Source of the DNA: Deltaproteobacteria bacterium
Lineage (GTDB): Bacteria; Desulfobacterota; DSM-4660; Desulfatiglandales; B25-G16
Direction: 5' to 3'
Assembly (NCBI GenBank): GCA_020348625.1
Contig: CP070752.1
Coordinates: forward strand, 2,628,912 to 2,636,822
DNA: 7,911 nucleotides
Shown in pieces: positions 1 through 5,823 of this stretch (position 1 is the stretch's first letter; each line of letters starts with the position of its first letter). The position numbers and the translations under genes are program-made. The notes beneath the pieces are model-generated. The model saw only the letters and a program-made list of their open reading frames with translations, searched no databases and was not told the origin of the DNA.

Positions 1-94
1 GAAGTTGCTATACTATAATAATGAAGAACTGTTGATTTTGTGTGACGGCTTAGTCCCTCGATTCATAAATGCAGTAACCTATGTATTCACTCTA

Positions 95-167
95 CTCGGC
101 TTGAGCTTATGGCCGAGGGGCTAGGCTCAGTGCTGCGTAAGCCTTTAGGTCTGAGCTCAAGGTCGAG
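95..167. repeat. Imperfect long inverted repeat in the leading non-coding region
   Basis: The arm at 95-106 (CTCGGCTTGAGC) is nearly the reverse complement of 155-167 (GCTCAAGGTCGAG), with one inserted base and one wobble-type difference. A competing short hairpin, CTCGGC (95-100) with GCCGAG (111-116), uses the same left arm, and CTCAG (126-130) can pair with CTGAG (151-155). The segment can therefore fold in at least two mutually exclusive ways. No T-run follows, so it is not a standard terminator. It could be part of a structured RNA, a mobile element end, or the 3' region of an upstream gene lying outside the window. The function is unknown. Confidence 0.4.
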
Positions 168-255
168 CATATTTGGTTAAATATTTCTCGTTGAGATATG
201 TCGCTATAGTTACGAATCGCAGCGCTGGGCATGGGGCGTCTTATGAGAAACCGCG

Positions 256-323
256 ATGGGGGAAGGCCCTGCAATCTTCACCCTCCTGCACCACCGTGCA
301 GACTGGTGCATACACGGCGGTTC
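256..323 (-). mobile_element. Possible remnant of a group II intron 3' end (domain V-VI-like hairpins)
   Basis: Read on the minus strand, 323 to 291 begins GAACCGCC and ends ACGGTGG. ACCGCCGTG pairs with CACGGTGGT over nine base pairs including a G-U wobble, with a 14-base tip between. From memory this has the length and flanking sequence of domain V in one group of bacterial group II introns. It is followed, as domain VI should be, by a second helix: GGAGGG (rc of 281-286) with CCTTCC (rc of 261-266), ending CCCCCAT. The upper part of the putative domain V pairs poorly and lacks a GNRA tip, and no reverse transcriptase lies next to it on that strand, so a decayed or orphan end fits best. It could also be an unrelated structured repeat. 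Confidence 0.35.
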
Positions 324-422
324 ATATCATCTTAGCTAAAGTAACAAACTGAAAATAAAGCCTAAGAAGTGACTCTATAGCAAGCAAATCTGGAGAAGGT
401 AAAGCAGAAACTGGAGAAATAC

Positions 423-464
423 ATGGTAACGGTAGCTCATGTCAGCGAAGAGCACTATGACTAA
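423..464 (+). CDS. Possible 13-codon leader minicistron before the MFS gene
   Basis: An ATG at 423 is preceded by GGAGAA at a good distance, a better Shine-Dalgarno than any seen for the MFS start at 439. It reads MVTVAHVSEEHYD and stops with TAA at 462-464. The stop lies one base before an in-frame MFS ATG at 466 and overlaps the region of the ATG at 457. This could allow translational coupling or re-initiation. It may equally be chance, since the peptide resembles nothing I know. Confidence 0.2.
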   Translation: MVTVAHVSEEHYD

Positions 465-1818
465 AATGGCAGGCCCGGATTCTAAGGCTAAAAAAAAGAG
501 CTCTATCCCTGATGGGCCTGGTGGGGCTTCTGCCCCTGTGGAGAAGATCGGCACTTTTGCCTCACTGCGCATCCACAACTTCCGCCTCCTATTGACAGGA
601 ACCACCCTCTCTAATGCAGCCCAGTGGATTCAGCATGTCGCATTGAGCTGGCTTGTCTATAACCTGACGGGTTCTGGCACGATTTTAGGGACTATCAATA
701 TGGTTCGGTCGGTAGCCTCGCTGGCCATGACACCCATGGCCGGCGTCTTGATAGACCGCCTCAACCGCCGTAGTATTCTCCTGATAGAAAATGGCTGGCT
801 GTTTTCAATAACCTCTGCACTCGGGCTTATGCTTATTCTAGGCCACTCCAATATCTCCTACCTCTTCGTCTTCACTTTCCTGGCTGGCATGGTCCACACC
901 GTTGATTTTTCCCTCAGACAAGTTCTTGTCTTTGACCTTGTACCACGTTCCCTTACCCCCAATGGTGTAGCACTTGTCCAGACAGGCTGGAGTCTGATGC
1001 GTTCGTTTGGCCCTGGCATAGGAGGTCTGCTTATTTTGTGGTTTGGCCCTGGAGGTAACTTCCTCATCCAGGCGGGCGTCTATGTCCTCATTGCCATCAC
1101 CATCATGCAAATCAGCTTTCCTGTAAGAACATCGGGTGGCATTCAGGGGTTTTCGCTTGACAACATCCGGGAGGGCATTCGGTACATAATGAAGGAACCT
1201 ACCACCAAAGCCTTTATGATGATGGGGTTGGTCCTTCCCCTGCTCATCATCCCGATATTTGTCATCCTGCCACCGATTTACGCCGTGGAGGTTTTTGGTG
1301 ATGGATCAGGCAAGATTTTAGGATTCCTCATGGCATCTGTAGGCGTTGGCGGTATTGCCGGCGGCTTCGTTACCGCCTCTCTGGGCCATTTAGAGCGCAG
1401 AGGCCTCCTGCAGATTGCATCTCTTTTCCTGCTCAGTCTGTCGCTGATAGGCTTTGCCTTTAGCACAACGCTATTGATTTCTCTTGCACTCTTGGCGTTT
1501 GCAGGGTTTTTTGAAATGATCTTCCTGACTACCAATCAGACCTTGATTCAACTCTCCATACCGGACAATTTACGGGGTCGAGTAACCACCATTGTCAACT
1601 TGAATTTTGCACTGATGCCCCTGGGCGGTTTAGTGGCTGGGGTTGGCTCCGACCTTCTCGGAGGACCAAAGATGATTACTATTATTCTCGCTGGTATTGC
1701 CGCCATCATCGCTTTTCTTGTCCTGCTGTGCTCGCCGACCATCCGCAACTACCGGCTGAGCGAGGCAATTGCGCTAGACTGGCCCAGCACCCCCTCCCCA
1801 ACAATTGAGGTAGTGTAA
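439..1818 (+). CDS. MFS transporter, EntS/MFS_3-type exporter
   Basis: This is a 459-residue inner-membrane major facilitator protein, probably a proton-driven exporter of a small molecule or drug; the substrate cannot be read from sequence. After a Lys/Ser/Pro-rich hydrophilic N-terminal tail (about 1-40) there are hydrophobic segments filling the rest, consistent with 10-12 membrane helices. The loop after the second helix carries a motif A-like GVLIDRLNRRS (102-112), and IPDNLRGRV (374-382) is typical of the EntS/MFS_3 family. The C-terminal tail (about 435-459) is hydrophilic. The start is uncertain: the ATG at 439 has no good ribosome binding site, while ATGs at 457 (GAAGAG upstream) and 466 are in frame, and the non-conserved tail makes these later starts equally possible. 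A truncated 2Fe-2S-like ORF begins two bases after its stop, suggesting a former operon. Confidence 0.9.
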   Translation: MSAKSTMTKMAGPDSKAKKKSSIPDGPGGASAPVEKIGTFASLRIHNFRLLLTGTTLSNAAQWIQHVALSWLVYNLTGSGTILGTINMVRSVASLAMTPMAGVLIDRLNRRSILLIENGWLFSITSALGLMLILGHSNISYLFVFTFLAGMVHTVDFSLRQVLVFDLVPRSLTPNGVALVQTGWSLMRSFGPGIGGLLILWFGPGGNFLIQAGVYVLIAITIMQISFPVRTSGGIQGFSLDNIREGIRYIMKEPTTKAFMMMGLVLPLLIIPIFVILPPIYAVEVFGDGSGKILGFLMASVGVGGIAGGFVTASLGHLERRGLLQIASLFLLSLSLIGFAFSTTLLISLALLAFAGFFEMIFLTTNQTLIQLSIPDNLRGRVTTIVNLNFALMPLGGLVAGVGSDLLGGPKMITIILAGIAAIIAFLVLLCSPTIRNYRLSEAIALDWPSTPSPTIEVV

Positions 1819-1820
1819 CG

Positions 1821-1973
1821 ATGATTACGCTCACCATAGACGGTATTGAGGTTGAAGGCGAAAAGGAACAGGGCGTACCCCCTCGCCCTAAAGGGAATAA
1901 CCACCACATCATGGGTTGCCTTTGCCTTTTTTCTAACACCTTGACTATTAAAAAAGTTATAATTCTATCCTGA
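1821..1973 (+). pseudogene. Truncated 2Fe-2S ferredoxin-domain protein, N-terminal remnant
   Basis: The ORF has 50 codons and starts two bases after the MFS stop, with GAGG at 1807-1810 as a possible ribosome binding site. Its first residues, MITLTIDGIEVEGEKEQG, match the beta-strand pair that opens 2Fe-2S ferredoxin domains of the NuoG, formate dehydrogenase and HdrA-associated kind. In those proteins the next residues are typically a TILEAA-like helix and then the cluster cysteines. Here the sequence switches at about 1875-1880 to a Pro/Arg/Lys/His stretch with no CX4CX2C motif, then reaches a stop. I infer that the rest of the gene was lost by deletion or rearrangement. A homologous N-terminus starts an apparently intact gene at 7823. 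A genuine small protein cannot be excluded. Confidence 0.45.
1890..1932 (+). terminator. Possible rho-independent terminator after the MFS gene
   Basis: AAAGG (1890-1894) pairs with CCTTT (1919-1923). Inside it AACC (1899-1902) pairs with GGTT (1914-1917), leaving a ten-base loop plus a small internal loop. A run of six T (1927-1932) follows after GCC. The stem is weak and interrupted, so this is only a moderate candidate. It would end MFS transcription before the LIV operon promoter region. A separate small hairpin, AGGGCG (1870-1875) with CGCCCT (1884-1889), lies just upstream. Confidence 0.35.
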
Positions 1974-2179
1974 TTTTTTCCTATTAAAAAACGAATTTGT
2001 AATCTCATTCAATTTTTCATTCCATGAATAAAGCAGGGAATATTAGGCGATTTCCAATTTAGGGCAACCTACACGAGAGTTGGAAGGGGGGTGATATATA
2101 AGAGTTATATGAAGGGTAACGTTGTAATGTGAGGAGGAGTGTTCAGATGGGAGATTTCACCCTATAGTCAGGAGGATAA
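1974..2179 (+). promoter_or_regulatory. Upstream region of the LIV transporter operon
   Basis: This AT-rich region of about 200 bases must hold the operon promoter if the upstream terminator is real. I cannot pick a confident -35/-10 pair. TTGACT (1941-1946) and TATAAT (1958-1963) are good boxes but only 11 bases apart. The word CTATTAAAAAA occurs at 1945-1955 and again at 1981-1991. TTCCAA (2052-2057) and TTGGAA (2080-2085) form an inverted repeat that could be an operator. A purine-rich GAGGAGGAG lies at 2131-2139. No sigma-54 GG-N10-GC element was seen. Confidence 0.3.
2147..2167 (+). CDS. Possible six-codon leader minicistron before the binding-protein gene
   Basis: The ATG at 2147 follows GAGGAGGAG (2131-2139) at a spacing of seven bases. 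It reads MGDFTL and ends with TAG at 2165-2167, just before the AGGAGG of the next gene. The strong Shine-Dalgarno is the only support. It may be a leader peptide, a ribosome standby site, or chance. Confidence 0.2.
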   Translation: MGDFTL

Positions 2180-3376
2180 ATGATGAAAACAAGAGTGATA
2201 ATAATGACGCTCAGTATTTGCCTGATACTGATGCTTGCAGGTGTATCAGCTTATGCTAAGCCGGCGGCTCCTGAAACTATTAAGATTGGTATCATGGTAT
2301 CCTTTACCGGACCAGATGCCATGATAGGAAAGCCGGCAAAAGACGGTTACGAATTGGCGGTGGGAAAATTTAATAAGGACGGCGGCGTTTATGTCAAGGA
2401 ATATGGTAAAAAAATACCTCTTGAACTCATAATCATGGATATGGAAACGAACCCAGAGAAAGCTGTAGCACGCGCCGAAGCACTCAATCAACAAAATGCT
2501 TCTGTTGTGTGTGGCACCACCTTGATGAGCGCGACGTCTGATATCTTTGAAAAGAATAAGTTACCTGCCATAACCTCCTTGGTAACAACCGTTGGGCTAT
2601 TTAAAAGGGGCTTTAAGTACTATTTTGGCATTAGCAAGATGAACGATGGAATAGTAGATGCAATATACGCCGCGTTTGCAGAAATCCCCACAAGCCAAAA
2701 GCCCACAAAGTGGGCTATCTGGCAAGAACAAACCGATTGGATTGCAGAACTGTTCGATCTTGCGAGGCAGCAAGCGCCTGCCCAGGGCGTGACCTTCGTA
2801 TCAGACAGCAAATACCCGATGCTCGCTCAGGACGTGAGTCCGCTGATCCTTGGGGCAAAAAAGGCTGATGCCGAGGTAATCTTTTCCGCCCCTGTACCTC
2901 CTGATGCCATTACGATGCTTAAGCAAATGAAGGAACTTGACTACAAACCCAAGGCAATCATCATGATAAGGGCCTCTGATGATCCAGCGTGGGTAAAGAT
3001 GACTGGCCCAATGGGTGATTATGTTATAGGTGCTCCTGACTGGCATCCCGCGTTGAATTATCCCGGGGTAAAAGAGCTTAACGCCGCATACAAAGCCAAG
3101 TTCGGGACGGACACTCATATTGTTGTGGGCAATGCATACGCCTCGATCCAGATAGTTGCTGCTGCTATCGAAAAAGCCGGAACGCTGGACAGAACGAAGA
3201 TCAGGGATGCCATTGCCGGCACTGACATGACGACCGTTTATGGTCCGGTCAAATTCAATAATGGCCGACGCGTCTATGCTCCGCCTGTAGTTACTCAATG
3301 GCAGAAAGGAATCATGGAGATGGTGTGGCCTGACGATATGAAGACAAAGGCAATGGTGTGCCCTATGCCGCAGTAG
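2180..3376 (+). CDS. LIV-type ABC transporter periplasmic substrate-binding protein
   Basis: This is a 398-residue Peripla_BP_6 (LivJ/LivK-like) protein that captures the solute in the periplasm and delivers it to the LivHMGF complex. The signal peptide has basic MMKTR, a hydrophobic core, and a likely signal peptidase I site after AYA (residue 26); there is no lipobox cysteine. The mature part opens with TIKIGIMVSFTGPDAMIG (33-50), the standard first strand and ligand loop. It continues with a NPEKAVARAEAL helix (91-102), and has DVSPLILGAKKADAEVIF (218-235), the usual second-lobe signature. The ligand could be a branched-chain amino acid, an amide or an aromatic/organic acid. AGGAGG at 2170-2175 lies 4 bases before this ATG and 7 before the adjacent ATG at 2183, so the second ATG may be the true start. 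A strong terminator follows. Confidence 0.93.
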   Translation: MMKTRVIIMTLSICLILMLAGVSAYAKPAAPETIKIGIMVSFTGPDAMIGKPAKDGYELAVGKFNKDGGVYVKEYGKKIPLELIIMDMETNPEKAVARAEALNQQNASVVCGTTLMSATSDIFEKNKLPAITSLVTTVGLFKRGFKYYFGISKMNDGIVDAIYAAFAEIPTSQKPTKWAIWQEQTDWIAELFDLARQQAPAQGVTFVSDSKYPMLAQDVSPLILGAKKADAEVIFSAPVPPDAITMLKQMKELDYKPKAIIMIRASDDPAWVKMTGPMGDYVIGAPDWHPALNYPGVKELNAAYKAKFGTDTHIVVGNAYASIQIVAAAIEKAGTLDRTKIRDAIAGTDMTTVYGPVKFNNGRRVYAPPVVTQWQKGIMEMVWPDDMKTKAMVCPMPQ

Positions 3377-3391
3377 TTTGGTTATCACATA

Positions 3392-3438
3392 CAGGCATTC
3401 CAACCGCTTTATACAGCGGATGGAATGCCTGCTTTTTT
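3392..3438 (+). terminator. Strong rho-independent terminator or attenuator inside the LIV operon
   Basis: CAGGCATTCCA (3392-3402) pairs perfectly with TGGAATGCCTG (3421-3431). Inside, CCGCT (3404-3408) pairs with AGCGG (3415-3419) around the loop TTATAC, with a single A-A mismatch between the two stems. Six T residues (3433-3438) follow after one C. It starts 15 bases after the binding-protein stop and ends 40 bases before livG. Read-through would give excess binding protein over membrane and ATPase subunits, a known pattern in binding-protein-dependent ABC operons. Confidence 0.88.
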
Positions 3439-3478
3439 GTCAAACAATTAAAGCTCAGCCATAGAATGTGGGCAAAAG

Positions 3479-4210
3479 ATGGAATTACTTAAGGTAGAAA
3501 ACGTATCCAAGGCCTTTGGAGGCATCCTTGCCATCAATGGGGTGAGCTTTGACCTTAACCAGGGAGAGGTGCTGGGGCTTATTGGTCCCAACGGCGCGGG
3601 GAAAAGCACTCTGTTCAATCTCATAAGTGGAATTTTCAAACCCGACACGGGGAAAATACGATTTAACAAGAAAGATATCACCGGCATAGCTCCTTACAAG
3701 ATATGCCAGAGCGGCATAGCCAGGACCTTTCAGTTGGTTAGACCGTTTAGCCGGTTGACCTCACTGGAAAATGTGATGGTGGGCAGGGCATATGGTAGCC
3801 AGCCCGCTCGGAGCATAAAACAGTCGCGTATTGAATCGGAAGAGGCCTTGGTTCTTACTGGATTGGGAGATAAGCGGGTACGGGCAGCGGGAATGCTGAC
3901 CCTGATGGACCGCAAGCGGTTGGAGATCGCCCGAGCGCTGGCAACAAGGCCTCAATTGCTATTGTTGGATGAGATGATGGCAGGGTTGAACCCAGCAGAG
4001 TTGGATGATGCAATACAGTTAATAAAGGCTATCAGGGATTCCGGGATAAGCCTCATTGTCGTTGAGCATGTCATGAAAGTTATCATGGGGATTTCAGACA
4101 GGGTGGTGGTACTAAACGTAGGGGAAAAAATAGCTGATGGCACACCGCAGGAGGTAGCAAGCAATCGACAAGTTATCGAGGCATATCTGGGAGAAAAGCC
4201 TCTATGCTAG
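3479..4210 (+). CDS. livG: LIV-type ABC transporter ATP-binding protein LivG
   Basis: This is a 243-residue cytoplasmic ATPase that powers uptake together with LivF. Walker A is GPNGAGKST (36-44), the Q-loop is ARTFQL (Q85), Walker B is LLLLDEM (160-166) with catalytic E165, followed by the AGLNP D-loop region, and the H-loop histidine is H197 in VVEHVM. The ABC signature, normally LSGGQ or LPYGQ, here reads LTLMDRKRLEIARALA (140-155): the usual Ser-Gly-Gly/Tyr-Gly core is missing but the following RLEIARAL is typical of LivG. I recall similar LTL.DRKRLE forms in other LivG-like proteins, so it is probably functional. The ribosome binding site is weak (GGGCAAAAG), suggesting expression depends on read-through of the upstream terminator. 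It overlaps livF by 7 bases. Confidence 0.93.
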   Translation: MELLKVENVSKAFGGILAINGVSFDLNQGEVLGLIGPNGAGKSTLFNLISGIFKPDTGKIRFNKKDITGIAPYKICQSGIARTFQLVRPFSRLTSLENVMVGRAYGSQPARSIKQSRIESEEALVLTGLGDKRVRAAGMLTLMDRKRLEIARALATRPQLLLLDEMMAGLNPAELDDAIQLIKAIRDSGISLIVVEHVMKVIMGISDRVVVLNVGEKIADGTPQEVASNRQVIEAYLGEKPLC

Positions 4211-4932
4211 AGATTAACCATATCGACGTTTGTTATGGTGACCTTCAGGCCCTGTGGGATGTCTCGCTAAGCATTGGAGAAGGAGAAATAGTGACGCTTG
4301 TCGGTTCCAATGGGGCGGGCAAGAGCACTGTCATGAAAACCATCTCAGGCTTACTTAAAGTTCGAGCCGGGTACATCGATTGCGACAGTATTCGCCTTGA
4401 CCGGTTGTCTCCACACCACATTGTAGAACTGGGCATCTCCATGGTTCCTGAAGGCCGAAGACTATTCCCACAAATGAGTGTGCTGGAAAACTTGGAAATG
4501 GGCGCCTCTATTAAACCGGCGCGCCAGAAAAGACATAACGCACTCACCTGGATATATGACCTCTTCCCCGTTTTAAAGGAGCGGTCTAAACAAATGGCTG
4601 GTACACTTAGCGGCGGAGAGCAGCAGATGTTGGCCATAGGCAGGGCGCTTATGTCACAGCCCAAGATACTCTCAATTGACGAGATGTCGTTGGGTTTGAG
4701 CCCGCTCTTGGTACAGCAACTCTGCAAAGTCATTCAGGATATAAATAAGGTAAAGAAACTGACGGTATTCCTTGTCGAACAGGATGTGCAATTGGCTTTG
4801 TCTATGGCTCATCGTGGCTATGTTATGGAGAATGGCCGGATTGTAGACCAAGGTGATGCCAAGTTACTGTTATCTGATGCTCGTATTAAAGAAGCATACT
4901 TAGGCGTCGGTCAAGAGCACAAAGCAAATTAA
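4204..4932 (+). CDS. livF: LIV-type ABC transporter ATP-binding protein LivF
   Basis: This 242-residue ATPase is the partner of LivG. Walker A is GSNGAGKST (34-42), the VPEGRRLFP block (81-89) is a LivF hallmark at the Q-loop position, the ABC signature is a standard LSGGEQQ (135-141), and Walker B is ILSIDE (155-160) followed by MSLGLSP. The H-loop position is Gln193 (LVEQD), as usual in LivF, rather than His. With LivG carrying a degenerate signature and a normal His, the two ATP sites of the heterodimer are probably not equivalent; this last point is inference. The start overlaps the livG stop (ATGCTAG), implying translational coupling. The length is normal for the family. Confidence 0.94.
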   Translation: MLEINHIDVCYGDLQALWDVSLSIGEGEIVTLVGSNGAGKSTVMKTISGLLKVRAGYIDCDSIRLDRLSPHHIVELGISMVPEGRRLFPQMSVLENLEMGASIKPARQKRHNALTWIYDLFPVLKERSKQMAGTLSGGEQQMLAIGRALMSQPKILSIDEMSLGLSPLLVQQLCKVIQDINKVKKLTVFLVEQDVQLALSMAHRGYVMENGRIVDQGDAKLLLSDARIKEAYLGVGQEHKAN

Positions 4933-4935
4933 TTT

Positions 4936-5814
4936 ATGGAAATTGTATTCCAAACTATCGCCAATGGAATTTTGGTCGGGGCGCTTTATGGATTGGTGGC
5001 GCTGGGACTCGGTCTGCTTATGGGAGTGATGAAATTTCTCAATATTGCTCATGGCACCTTTATCATACTCGGTGGCTATGTAAGCTTCTGGCTTTTTAAC
5101 CTGTGGGGTATAGATCCTTTCCTTTCCATACCCGTGGTAGTCATTGTCATGTTCTTCATTGGCCTCGTCCTCTATAAAGTGGCATTTTCACCGTTGCTGA
5201 AATTGCCAACTATTGGTATGCGAATTGATACATCTATGCTCGTTACCTTCGGCTTAATCTGGGTTTTGGATAACGTGATGGCCATGCTCTGGACCCCTGA
5301 TACGCGCACGATAATAACAACGTACACTGGAGAAACTCTCAAAGTATTTGGCACGCGATTTAGTATTACGGGTTTAGGAGGACTGAGCGTTGCGGTTCTC
5401 GTTGCTTTGATTCTCTATGTCATTCTCAGTAGGACTTATTTCGGTAAACATATCCGAGCGGCTACACAGGATGCTGAGGCCGCTGGCTTGTGTGGAATCA
5501 ACGTTAACAGAGTCTATTTGTTTTCCTCTGGCATTGCAATAGCGCTGGCTGGCGTGGCTGGCGTTGTTATCGTTTCAACGTATTCCATCAATGCATCCGG
5601 CGGCATCAGTTGGTTGTTAATAGCCTTCGTAGTCATGATACTGGCCGGAGAGGGGAATATCAACGCCATTATCCCTGCCGGAGTGGTATTCGGACTACTG
5701 GAGGCAGGGAGTGTTTTGGTTGTAGGTGTTCCCTATCGCCAGGCGATCGCGCTCCTTGTATTTATCATAGTCCTCATATTCAAACCACAGGGTTTATTTG
5801 CTAAAAAGGTTTAG
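4936..5814 (+). CDS. livH: LIV-type ABC transporter permease LivH
   Basis: This 292-residue inner-membrane permease forms the channel with LivM. It opens with the family pattern NGILVGALYGLVALGLGL (10-27), followed by the conserved NIAHG motif (36-40). A cytoplasmic loop with AATQDAEAAGLCGINV (175-190) is the segment that contacts the ATPases, and the protein ends in KPQGLF (283-288). About eight hydrophobic segments can be seen. Where most LivH proteins have a VLGGLGS-like stretch, this one has MILAGEGN (234-241), a small divergence. The start lies 3 bases after the livF stop, with little Shine-Dalgarno, which fits translational coupling. Confidence 0.93.
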   Translation: MEIVFQTIANGILVGALYGLVALGLGLLMGVMKFLNIAHGTFIILGGYVSFWLFNLWGIDPFLSIPVVVIVMFFIGLVLYKVAFSPLLKLPTIGMRIDTSMLVTFGLIWVLDNVMAMLWTPDTRTIITTYTGETLKVFGTRFSITGLGGLSVAVLVALILYVILSRTYFGKHIRAATQDAEAAGLCGINVNRVYLFSSGIAIALAGVAGVVIVSTYSINASGGISWLLIAFVVMILAGEGNINAIIPAGVVFGLLEAGSVLVVGVPYRQAIALLVFIIVLIFKPQGLFAKKV

Positions 5815-5823
5815 GCATCTGAT

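Larger units (their letters stand above)
1..438. other. Non-coding stretch upstream of the MFS gene
   Basis: I find no gene with both a plausible ribosome binding site and a recognisable product here. The stretch holds the inverted repeat at 95-167 and the intron-like hairpins at 256-323. Just before the MFS gene the 8-base word CTGGAGAA occurs twice, at 390-397 and 411-418; the second copy supplies a Shine-Dalgarno-like GGAGAA. I see no convincing sigma-70 promoter. Confidence 0.5.

Noticed and set aside
2..124. Open frame from the window edge encoding about 40 mostly hydrophobic residues, possibly the tail of an upstream gene
   Set aside because: A 40-codon open frame is expected by chance in six frames, the sequence resembles no family I know, and its end lies inside the inverted repeat.
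1941..1963. TTGACT followed by TATAAT as a sigma-70 promoter
   Set aside because: The spacing is 11 bases instead of 16-18, so the pair cannot be used together as a normal promoter.
2801..3403. 200-residue open frame on the minus strand
   Set aside because: It lies opposite the well-supported binding-protein gene, has His/Arg-rich composition, starts inside the terminator hairpin and has no family likeness.
4245..4733. 162-residue open frame on the minus strand
   Set aside because: It is fully opposite livF, whose motifs are intact; the composition is Ser/Pro/Arg-rich as expected of a complementary-strand frame.
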